This document shows positions 8,557-15,530 of a stretch of 64,000 nucleotides of DNA, piece by piece (within the stretch, counting starts at the first letter, position 1; every line of letters starts with the position of its first letter). The position numbers and the translations under genes are program-made. The notes under the pieces are model-generated. The model was given only the letters and a program-made list of their open reading frames with translations, did not search any database and was not told where the DNA came from. This DNA comes from Trueperaceae bacterium (lineage in GTDB: Bacteria; Deinococcota; Deinococci; Deinococcales; Trueperaceae): the NCBI GenBank assembly GCA_020431825.1, contig JAGQHN010000001.1, positions 34,231-98,230 on the forward strand, in the 5' to 3' direction.

Positions 8557-9954
8557 TTAAGCGTTTACAAGCTCTTTTTGAGCTTCTTCCCAGCCTTGCC
8601 AGCTTCCTTCAAGTTCTGCAACTTTGAAACCGGCAGCGCGTAAAGCACTGGCAGCTACGGCGACTCGAGCCCCACTGCGGCAGTAAGAAACAATGGTTTC
8701 ATCTTCAGGTAAGTCATGGAGATGCCACAAGACGCGACCTGCATGGAGTTGATGAGCACCTTCAATATGGCCTTCGCTATATTCATTTTTGGTACGTACA
8801 TCAAGCACATAAGGTTTGGACATAGCCTTAAATTCACCTATGCTTACAGTAGGTACAGGCGCTTTCTTAAGATCTTCAACGCTGGTGATATAGCCAACTA
8901 CCTTATCAATACCGACTCTAAAGAGCTCCTGACGCATGTTTTCTGCCTGAGCAGCGTCTTTAGCTACCACAATAATGGGGCGAGTATCGGCTTCGGGGTC
9001 GATAACATAAGAAGCGTAGGTCACAAATTGTTTGCCATAAGGGATATGCAGTGCACCCGGAACAGCGGCTTTCATATAGCTGTCGCGTGAGCGCGTATCA
9101 ACCAGGATGAAGTCACCGTTGATTTCATGCTCAACGGCACTAGGGTTATATTCTTCTAGAGCTTTCAAGTTACCCAAAATGGCAGGACCAGCTTTGTTTT
9201 GACGCTTCATGCGACCAAAGTAAAGGGGAGCGTCAGGTTGACCCTCGAGTAAAAACTTGCTAAAGCCTTCTTCATCGTCACTGAGTACAAATGGAGCCCA
9301 CCAGCTAAAGAGGCGCTCATAGCCAACTGTGGTACTGGCAATGGCACCAAGGGCTTTACCACAGGCGCTACCAGCACCGTGGGCGGGCCAAACCTGTACA
9401 TAGTCAGGTAAGTTTAAGAATTTGTTCTTGAGGCTCTGGAACAGTTGTTTTGCACCAACAAAACGGGTATCAATGCCACCTGCAGCTTCATCTAAAAGAT
9501 CAGGACGACCAATATCACCGACAAAGACAAAGTCTCCAGTTAGATAAAAGCCAGGATTTTCGGTTGTTGCACCATCGGTTACCAGGAAAGATAAATGCTC
9601 TGGGGTATGACCGGGGGTGTGCTGAGCTTTAACGACAATATTACCTACTTTAATTTCATCATTGTCGTACAGTTTGATGCCGTCAAAACCATATTTCCAG
9701 TCGGCATTGCCTTCATCGGAGAGATAGAGTTGTGCGCCAGTTGCGTTGGCAAGTTCACGGGAGCCTGAGAGATAGTCAGCGTGGATATGGGTTTCGGTAA
9801 CGGCAACAATCTTCATACCGTTAGCTTCAGCTTCTTTAATAAAGACATCAATGTCGCGTCTGGCATCTATGACGATAGCTTCGCCAGTTGCCTGACAACC
9901 AATAAGATAACTGCCTTGGGCTAAATCTGGGTCATAAAAATGTTTAAAAAGCAT
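8557..9954 (-). CDS. Persulfide dioxygenase (ETHE1/Blh-like) fused to two rhodanese domains
   Basis: A 465-aa cytoplasmic protein. Residues 1 to about 240 form a metallo-beta-lactamase domain of the ETHE1 type, with T-H56-I-H58-A-D60-Y-L-S-G, H-T-P-G-H, L-T-G-D-F and W-P-A-H-G metal-ligand motifs; such enzymes oxidise glutathione or other low-molecular-weight persulfides to sulfite. Residues about 260-355 are a rhodanese fold lacking the catalytic cysteine (the loop reads VVAKDAAQ), and about 365-460 a second rhodanese with an active C425-RSGARV loop. AAAGGAG lies 4 nt before ATG. A LysR-type site and matching promoter lie upstream, divergent from the lysR gene. Confidence 0.92.
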   Translation of the reverse strand: MLFKHFYDPDLAQGSYLIGCQATGEAIVIDARRDIDVFIKEAEANGMKIVAVTETHIHADYLSGSRELANATGAQLYLSDEGNADWKYGFDGIKLYDNDEIKVGNIVVKAQHTPGHTPEHLSFLVTDGATTENPGFYLTGDFVFVGDIGRPDLLDEAAGGIDTRFVGAKQLFQSLKNKFLNLPDYVQVWPAHGAGSACGKALGAIASTTVGYERLFSWWAPFVLSDDEEGFSKFLLEGQPDAPLYFGRMKRQNKAGPAILGNLKALEEYNPSAVEHEINGDFILVDTRSRDSYMKAAVPGALHIPYGKQFVTYASYVIDPEADTRPIIVVAKDAAQAENMRQELFRVGIDKVVGYITSVEDLKKAPVPTVSIGEFKAMSKPYVLDVRTKNEYSEGHIEGAHQLHAGRVLWHLHDLPEDETIVSYCRSGARVAVAASALRAAGFKVAELEGSWQGWEEAQKELVNA

Positions 9955-9999
9955 GGGACTCCTTTCATTTCATCAATGCTTTTCTCGTTCTTAATTGCT

Positions 10000-10029
10000 A
10001 TTCTATATCCCCCCAGGGTATAAATACAA
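10000..10029 (-). promoter_or_regulatory. Promoter of the persulfide dioxygenase fusion gene
   Basis: Minus-strand -35 TTGTAT (10024-10029), an 18-nt spacer and -10 TAGAAT (10000-10005), placing the start of transcription near 9993, about 40 nt before the ATG. The weak -35 match is typical of an activator-dependent promoter, and an inverted repeat lies just upstream of it. Confidence 0.6.
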
Positions 10030-10044
10030 TGATAAATCACATTT

Positions 10045-10067
10045 TGTTATAAGTTTGGCTTATAACA
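10045..10067. promoter_or_regulatory. Predicted LysR-type operator (9-bp perfect inverted repeat)
   Basis: TGTTATAAG, a 5-nt spacer, then CTTATAACA: a perfect dyad that contains the LysR-type T-N11-A core. Its centre (10056) is about 63 bp upstream of the predicted start of the divergent dioxygenase transcript, the usual position of a LysR recognition site, and it lies about 120 bp before the lysR start codon. Confidence 0.65.
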
Positions 10068-10100
10068 GATCATCAATTTTTGAATAGAAGGAGATGAAGG

Positions 10101-10190
10101 ATGAAAGACTCTCCACAGCATCGTCACATAAGGGCTAAATTAGCCCTATTACTGAGTTTCGAGGAAAGGAGGCCTAATGCTGAAAGCTGA
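10101..10190 (+). CDS. Possible 29-codon leader ORF before the LysR gene
   Basis: An ATG at 10101 has AAGGAG seven bases upstream and opens a 29-codon frame that ends at 10190, overlapping the first codons of the LysR gene. Such an arrangement could couple translation. An inverted repeat (AGGGCTA, 3 nt, TAGCCCT at 10131-10147) lies inside it. The peptide has no recognisable domain, and the ORF could be chance. Confidence 0.35.
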   Translation: MKDSPQHRHIRAKLALLLSFEERRPNAES

Positions 10191-11076
10191 ACATCTCCTG
10201 GCTTTTTGTCTGGCAGCAAAGCAAAAAAGTATCAGCGCGGCTGCTAAGCAGCTGGGCCTTAGTCAGCCTGCGGTAAGTGGGCAACTGGCAGCTTTGCAAA
10301 AACAGGCCAAGCAAATTCTTTATCAGCGCAGTTCTCATGGGATAGAACTAACCCCTGCAGGCAATGAGCTCTTACCTTACGCCTGTGCGGTAGCGAAGAC
10401 CTATCAGCAGGCCCAAAGTTTTTTGCGAGGCGATAGTGCGTCAGGAAGTGTGCAGCTAAATATAGGTCTGAGCCATCATCTGGTACCAATGTTTACAGGC
10501 CCTATCCTTAAAGCTACCAGAACCTATAACCGCGAAAAAGCCTCATTGGAAGTGCATTTGCGTGAGGGATATTCGCATCGACTGGTTGAACTGGTGAAAG
10601 CAAGAGACCTGGACGCTGCCTTTATCATTAGTTCTAAAGGTCAGGATTTGCGCCCGTTGCAGCTCGAGTCCATTGCCAGAGAAGCCATTGTTCTGCTGGT
10701 AAAACCAGATGACCCTCTGGCCTCTGACGGGCGTTTGCCTCTACAAAGCCTGAACGAAGAAACTCTGATTTTATCGTCCTCTCAGTCAGAGGTATACCGT
10801 AAAGTTCTGGGTTGCCTCGCAGATAACGCTATTCAACCAGGACGATTGCTTGAAGTGAGTGGTCCTGAAGCGGTGAGACATGCCGTTATGGACGGGCTGG
10901 GCATTGGCGTTACGCTGGCCTCTTATGTAGCAAGAGAAATCGAGGCAGGCTGGCTGATTGCAGTCACGATTGAACAACCTGATTTTCAGGTGGAAATTGT
11001 GCGCATTAGTCATGATCTGGCGAGCCTTGATCCTAAAAAAGCAGAAGCACTGAGCGCCATTTTGGAAACAGGTTAG
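10177..11076 (+). CDS. LysR-family transcriptional regulator
   Basis: A 299-aa regulator with the N-terminal winged helix-turn-helix (about 1-60, including SISAAAKQLGLSQPAVS) and a periplasmic-binding-like effector domain (about 90-295). AGGAGG lies four bases before the ATG. It is transcribed divergently from the persulfide dioxygenase-rhodanese gene, and a dyad with the LysR T-N11-A core sits between them at -63 relative to that gene's predicted start. It is therefore probably the activator of the sulfur island, responding to a sulfur metabolite (inference from context). The effector cannot be deduced. Confidence 0.9.
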   Translation: MLKAEHLLAFCLAAKQKSISAAAKQLGLSQPAVSGQLAALQKQAKQILYQRSSHGIELTPAGNELLPYACAVAKTYQQAQSFLRGDSASGSVQLNIGLSHHLVPMFTGPILKATRTYNREKASLEVHLREGYSHRLVELVKARDLDAAFIISSKGQDLRPLQLESIAREAIVLLVKPDDPLASDGRLPLQSLNEETLILSSSQSEVYRKVLGCLADNAIQPGRLLEVSGPEAVRHAVMDGLGIGVTLASYVAREIEAGWLIAVTIEQPDFQVEIVRISHDLASLDPKKAEALSAILETG

Positions 11077-11108
11077 CCAGGGCCAAAGGCCCCAGAGCTA
11101 TAAAATAT

Positions 11109-11154
11109 TTTGGAGGATAGCTGTTCCTAAAGCTAATAAAGCTAAGTCTCCAAA
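11109..11154 (+). other. Possible structured leader before pxpA
   Basis: TTTGGAG (11109-11115) pairs with CTCCAAA (11148-11154) and encloses three AGCTA/TAGCT-like segments that can pair among themselves. It lies in the 170-nt gap between the LysR gene and pxpA. No known riboswitch consensus was recognised. Confidence 0.3.
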
Positions 11155-11249
11155 GAGTCCTTAGGAAATTCGTCAGAGGATGAGTAGCAGCTAAGCAGTA
11201 CACATCTGACTTGTCTTTTATAGCAGGCGAAACATGTCACAATAAGGTT

Positions 11250-12014
11250 GTGTTTACGATTGATCTAAATGCAGACGCTGGTGAGTCCTTTGGTCACTGG
11301 CAGGTAGCTGATGAAGCTGCGCTTTTTCCGCAGCTTAGTTCTGTTAACCTGGCCTGTGGTTTTCATGCTGGCGACCCCTTAACAATGCAGCGTTCGGTTG
11401 CTCTGGCAAAACGTCTGGGTGTGGCGATTGGCGCTCACCCTGGTTTTGATGACAAGCCTGGCTTTGGTCGCCGTGATATAGCCGCAACGGGGGAACAGAT
11501 TTTTACAGATACCCTCTATCAGCTAGGGGCATTGCAAGCTTTTCTAAAGGGAGAGGGTTTGCCTATGCACCACGTTAAGGCGCACGGAGCCCTCTATCTC
11601 AAGATGATGAAAGATGAAGAAACGGCTCGAGCCTTTAGTGAAGCTGTAGCCACCTTTAACCAGAAGCTTGCCCTGGTAGTGCTGGCAGGCAAAGGGGGAG
11701 AACTTATGCAAAAGGTTGGCCAGGAGCTGGGCTTAAGAGTTGTTAGCGAAGCGTTTCCTGACCGTGCCTATTTAGCCAATGGTCAACTGGCCCCCCGCAG
11801 TTTGCCGGGTTCTGTTCTGGATGAACCTGAGCTTATTGCCCAGCGGGCTGTCATGCTGGCAAAAGGAGAAGCCATAACTGCGCTTGATGGGGGAGAAGTC
11901 AGTGTTAGGGCAGAAACCCTTTGTTTACACGGTGATAATCCGCATGCGCCAAAAACGGCAGCGGCAGTTCGTCAGGCACTCGAGGCGGCCAGTATACGTA
12001 TTCAGGCGTTCTAA
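11250..12014 (+). CDS. pxpA: 5-oxoprolinase subunit A (LamB/YcsF family)
   Basis: PxpA works with PxpB and PxpC to hydrolyse 5-oxoproline (pyroglutamate) to glutamate using ATP. The protein begins I-D-L-N-A-D-A-G-E-S-F-G, the family N-terminus; further family blocks are N-L-A-C-G-F-H-A-G-D near residue 32 and V-K-A-H-G-A-L-Y near residue 105. I prefer the GTG at 11250, giving 254 aa; an upstream TTG at 11211 would add 13 residues that do not look conserved. It is immediately followed by the fused pxpBC gene. Confidence 0.88.
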   Translation: MFTIDLNADAGESFGHWQVADEAALFPQLSSVNLACGFHAGDPLTMQRSVALAKRLGVAIGAHPGFDDKPGFGRRDIAATGEQIFTDTLYQLGALQAFLKGEGLPMHHVKAHGALYLKMMKDEETARAFSEAVATFNQKLALVVLAGKGGELMQKVGQELGLRVVSEAFPDRAYLANGQLAPRSLPGSVLDEPELIAQRAVMLAKGEAITALDGGEVSVRAETLCLHGDNPHAPKTAAAVRQALEAASIRIQAF

Positions 12015-13511
12015 ATGCTGCAAGGCTTTTATCTGAGTTTTTCAGAAACCATTGACCAGGAGGCGAATGCCAGTTTACAGGCATTTGCACAAAGCTTGCT
12101 CGAGCAAGCCCTTGAGGGCATTACCGATATCATTCCGGGGTATCGGAATATCTTTATTGAATATGAAGACAGTCTTGTCACTGAGACATCGGTAAAAAAG
12201 TGGCTCGAGTCTGTTAAGCATGCCAAAGTCAAAGCGCAACCCAGAGAAGTGAAATTGTCTGTTATCTATAACGGGGAAGATTTGGCTGAAATCAGTGAGC
12301 TTACGGGGCTCAGCCGTAAAGAGATTATTGAGTTACATGGTGAGCCTAGCTATCAGGTCTATGCTCTTGGCTTTACGCCAGGTTTTCCCTTTATGGCTGA
12401 GTTGCCAGAAAAGCTTAGATTGCCGAGAAAAGCCATTCCGAGAAAGCGAGTTGCTGCCCATAGCGTGGCAATAGCAGGAGCACAGACAGGAATTTATCCC
12501 TTAGCCAGTCCGGGTGGCTGGCATTTGCTAGGGCAAACGCAAGAGGCGGTGTTTGACCCTCGTCGACAGGAGCCTTTCTTGCTTCAGGCAGGCGATAAAG
12601 TTCGCTTTATTGCCGGCTCTGGTCAGCCTGCACCGCCTGTTGAGCGGCTCGAGCTCTTACCAGAAACCCCTGCTCGGCCCGTTCTTAAAGTGCAAAAGCC
12701 CGGTCTGCTTGATTTGCCAGTAGATACCGGGCGCTTTTTGGTGGGGCGTTTTGGTCTGGCAAGGTCAGGGGCCTTAGATGCGCAGCTTGCTAGTGTGGCG
12801 AACCAGCTTTTAGGCAACCCATCAAAGGCTGTGCTGCTGGAAATGACGTTGACAGGGCCGGTTATGGAGTGCCTCGAGCCTTGCTTGGTTGCCCATACGG
12901 GCTGGTCAGTTACGTCTCGGCTAAATGGGAAAGCTCAGCCGCCCTTTAGCAGTTTTGCTTTAAAAAAAGGAGATGTGCTGAGCTTTGAACCGACCAGTCA
13001 AGGAGTGCGCAGCTATTTGGCCCTAGCAGGGGGAATTGAGTCACGGCAGTTTATAGGAAGTGCCTCAGTAGACCTGACCGGCTTGATTGGTCGGGGGTTA
13101 GAAACCGGTGATGTTTTAGGTCAGGCCGCAGAGACTCGAGCCTTGCCGGGCCGCACGTTTGCTCCTTTCCGAAAGCTGGACAAAGAAACTACTATTCGTA
13201 TTGGTCCAGGCCCACAGGCCAGTCAGGAGCTTATTCAGGTGCTGACATCCTCGAGCTACAGTGTACTTAGTGCTGACCGCATGGGTATTCGTTTGCAGGG
13301 GCCAGCGCTAGGGGTTGAGGGCATCATCTCGGAAGCTGCGCCAATAGGGGCTGTGCAAGTGACGTCAGCAGGTATGCCCATCATTTTACTAAATGACCGA
13401 GGCACACTGGGTGGCTATGCCAAGCCTGCACTCATTGTGCCTCAAGATTTGCCCAAATTGGCGCAACTACGCCCAGGTCAAAGGCTTAAGTTTAGGGCCA
13501 TCTCCACATAA
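12015..13511 (+). CDS. pxpBC: 5-oxoprolinase subunits B and C fused (KipI-KipA)
   Basis: A 498-aa fusion. Residues 1 to about 210 are the KipI/PxpB domain, with G-F-T-P-G-F-P-F near residue 116 and A-G-A-Q-T-G-I-Y-P near 153. Residues about 225-498 are the KipA/PxpC biotin-dependent-carboxylase-like domain, with S-G-A-L-D near 252, Y-L-A-L-A-G-G near 335, D-R-M-G-I-R-L near 421 and S-A-G-M-P-I-I-L near 454. The ATG follows the pxpA stop with no gap. Together with PxpA it should make a complete pyroglutamate hydrolase. These two subunits are separate proteins in E. coli and Bacillus. Confidence 0.93.
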   Translation: MLQGFYLSFSETIDQEANASLQAFAQSLLEQALEGITDIIPGYRNIFIEYEDSLVTETSVKKWLESVKHAKVKAQPREVKLSVIYNGEDLAEISELTGLSRKEIIELHGEPSYQVYALGFTPGFPFMAELPEKLRLPRKAIPRKRVAAHSVAIAGAQTGIYPLASPGGWHLLGQTQEAVFDPRRQEPFLLQAGDKVRFIAGSGQPAPPVERLELLPETPARPVLKVQKPGLLDLPVDTGRFLVGRFGLARSGALDAQLASVANQLLGNPSKAVLLEMTLTGPVMECLEPCLVAHTGWSVTSRLNGKAQPPFSSFALKKGDVLSFEPTSQGVRSYLALAGGIESRQFIGSASVDLTGLIGRGLETGDVLGQAAETRALPGRTFAPFRKLDKETTIRIGPGPQASQELIQVLTSSSYSVLSADRMGIRLQGPALGVEGIISEAAPIGAVQVTSAGMPIILLNDRGTLGGYAKPALIVPQDLPKLAQLRPGQRLKFRAIST

Positions 13512-13826
13512 AACCCAAATGGAGAAGGTTTATGCTGTAAATGTAGCTTGAGTAGCAGTGTCTGGATAGCAGGAAGTGCTTCCTGGGACATAGAAGTTTG
13601 TGATTTGCACTCATAAAAGAGACGGGTTAGGGTCAAGGGCTAAGATGTCTTGTCAAGGACTAAGCTAGAACGTTATTATGCGCAATTGTGGTTACGCCTA
13701 TTCTGGTTAGGGCATTTATTTTTAGGGCCTAGAGGTTTGGTCTACAAGTCTTAAAGAGCATTGTAGGCATTTGTGCAAACTTAAAAACTGACTCGAGTAG
13801 ACTAGCTATGTGAGGTGTGGGCGATC
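13512..13826. other. Intergenic region without a recognised gene
   Basis: About 315 nt between pxpBC and the ATP-grasp gene. It contains a short palindrome (CAGGAAG, 2 nt, CTTCCTG at 13570-13585) and, at its right end, a -10-like TAGACT (13798-13803) and the GAGGTG ribosome site (13812-13817) for the next gene. I see no tRNA, known ncRNA or convincing small ORF. Confidence 0.6.
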
Positions 13827-14789
13827 TTGAATATACTACTGACCAGTTCAGGGCGGCGTAATTCGCTACTCGAACTTTTTGAACAAGCTGCGCTTCCTTA
13901 TAAGGCTAAAGTCTTTATAAGTGATATAGATGGCCTAGCTCCTACGCTCTATGACACCGAACATGTTGTGCAACTGCCTCATGTAAAAGACCCCAGTTAT
14001 TTAGCAAGTCTACTTAAAGTCGTTCAGGAAAAAGAAATAAGCCTGATTGTTCCCACTATTGATCCAGAGCTGTGCATCCTGGCAAAAGGGAGAAAACAGC
14101 TGGCTAGTGCAGGAGCATTTGCCCTGGTTTCTTCGGAAAGATTTTGCATGAATTCTGCTGATAAATGGCTGACCCACCAGATGTGCAAGGCCAACGACTT
14201 GGCGAGTCCGGCCTCCTGGATCAGTGAACATTTACGCTGTGAAGAATTGCCAGAGCAGCTCTTTATTAAGCCTCGTTTTGGGAGTGCCAGCATTGATAGT
14301 TTTGCTGTTCATTGTTATGACCTGGGACAGGCCCTACTGAAGGTTGAAAACCCGATCGTGCAAGAGCAACTCATTGGTGATGAGATTACCATTGACGCCT
14401 TTTTTGATTTTGATAGCCAGCCGATTCACTATGTGCCAAGAAAGCGCCTGCGTACCCTGGCGGGAGAATCCATTCAAGGGGTGACGCTTGATGACGCGCC
14501 CTTTAATGCCTGGTTACTTAAGTGTATGAATGTCTTTTCTGAGCATGGCGCTGTGGGTCCTGTCACCTTCCAGGCTTTTCTAACCGAGCGGGGTCCTGTT
14601 CTGACCGATATAAATCCGAGATTTGGTGGGGGATATCCGCTGGCTTATGCCGCTGGTGGTCATTACCCTGATTGGCTTATGATGCTTTTACACGGCAAAC
14701 ATGTACGATCTCACCTGGGGCACTACAAGCGGGGACTGCATATGGTACGCACCTTTAGGGAAATATTTACTCAAGAACCGCTCTGGTGA
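13827..14789 (+). CDS. ATP-grasp ligase of the CarB/PylC-like group
   Basis: A 320-aa protein starting I-L-L-T-S-S-G-R-R, the Rossmann-like pre-ATP-grasp domain of carbamoyl-phosphate-synthase-like ligases. The ATP-grasp core is visible as L-F-I-K-P-R-F-G-S-A-S near residue 150, I-V-Q-E-Q-L-I-G-D-E near 182 and the metal site D-I-N-P-R-F-G-G-G-Y-P near 270. Such enzymes join a carboxylate to an amine through an acyl phosphate. I chose TTG at 13827 because GAGGTG sits 9 nt upstream; a GTG at 13815 would overlap that site. Its stop overlaps the HAD gene start (GTGA). The substrate is unknown. Confidence 0.8.
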   Translation: MNILLTSSGRRNSLLELFEQAALPYKAKVFISDIDGLAPTLYDTEHVVQLPHVKDPSYLASLLKVVQEKEISLIVPTIDPELCILAKGRKQLASAGAFALVSSERFCMNSADKWLTHQMCKANDLASPASWISEHLRCEELPEQLFIKPRFGSASIDSFAVHCYDLGQALLKVENPIVQEQLIGDEITIDAFFDFDSQPIHYVPRKRLRTLAGESIQGVTLDDAPFNAWLLKCMNVFSEHGAVGPVTFQAFLTERGPVLTDINPRFGGGYPLAYAAGGHYPDWLMMLLHGKHVRSHLGHYKRGLHMVRTFREIFTQEPLW

Positions 14790-15463
14790 CCGTTGTCTTT
14801 GATCTCGATGATACGTTAGTCCTCGAGCGTGACTATGTCAAAAGTGGCTTTGCGGCAGTAGCCAATGAACTGGGTGATGAGCGTTATTTTGACGTTCTCT
14901 GGCAAGCTTTTTTGGCAGGTCGTAGAGGTGACAGTTTTAATCAGCTTTTAGAACTCGAGCCCGACTTAAAGTCAAGACTTAGTGTGGCTGAACTCGTAGC
15001 CTTTTACCGTACTCACAAGCCAAACCTCAGCTTGAGTAAAGATAGGCTCGAGCTAATCAGAGACCTAAAAAAGGCTGGGGCAAAGCTGGCGATTATCTCA
15101 GATGGTCCTCTGACCGCTCAACAGGCCAAGGTAGAGGCACTGGGTTTAGCCCGGCTTTTTGACCTGATACTACTTACTGATAAGTGGGGAAAGGAGTTTT
15201 GGAAACCGCATCCGCGGGCTTATCGAGAAGTGGAAAAGCTAGCGCCAGCCGAGCGCTACTGTTTTATCGGCGATAACCCGCATAAAGACTTTAGTTCAGC
15301 TTATGCACGCGGCTGGGACTGTTTTTGTCTTAGGCTCGAGCACCAGCTGCACCGTCAGGTACCGATAAACTCACAAGAAGAGGTAAAAGAACTCTTTTCA
15401 GTAAGAGAATTAAGGCAAGCGTTAGAGGTAATTTTCACTTCGCTAAATCAGAGACTTAGTTAA
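14786..15463 (+). CDS. HAD-superfamily hydrolase (subfamily IA)
   Basis: A 225-aa phosphatase-like protein. Motif I is F-D6-L-D8-D-T, with the nucleophile and acid/base aspartates. Motif II is I-I-S-D-G near residue 107, a lysine follows in W-G-K-E-F-W-K-P-H-P, and motif IV is F-I-G-D-N-P-H-K-D-F near 170. A helical cap lies between about 15 and 85. Translation is coupled to the ATP-grasp gene (4-nt overlap), so the two enzymes probably act on one pathway, the phosphatase perhaps removing a phosphate from the ligase's substrate or product (inference). Confidence 0.87.
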   Translation: MTVVFDLDDTLVLERDYVKSGFAAVANELGDERYFDVLWQAFLAGRRGDSFNQLLELEPDLKSRLSVAELVAFYRTHKPNLSLSKDRLELIRDLKKAGAKLAIISDGPLTAQQAKVEALGLARLFDLILLTDKWGKEFWKPHPRAYREVEKLAPAERYCFIGDNPHKDFSSAYARGWDCFCLRLEHQLHRQVPINSQEEVKELFSVRELRQALEVIFTSLNQRLS

Positions 15464-15476
15464 TGCAGATTTCGTT

Positions 15477-15512
15477 TATAATCTGCTGCGTGCAAAATAG
15501 ACGGCATAGACT
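15477..15512 (+). promoter_or_regulatory. Promoter region of the decarboxylase gene
   Basis: A consensus -10 TATAAT at 15477-15482 and a second -10-like TAGACT at 15507-15512 lie between the HAD gene and the decarboxylase. The -35 elements are weak. They suggest the decarboxylase can be transcribed separately. GGGAG at 15518-15522 is its ribosome site. Confidence 0.5.
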
Positions 15513-15530
15513 CTTTAGGGAGAACCCTTG

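Noticed and set aside
8716..9090. Plus-strand ORF of 124 codons opposite the dioxygenase fusion
   Set aside because: It is fully antisense to the conserved rhodanese domains and lacks its own signals.
11077..11249. Known riboswitch (glycine, TPP or guanidine) before pxpA
   Set aside because: The gap can fold, but none of the conserved core sequences of those classes was recognised.
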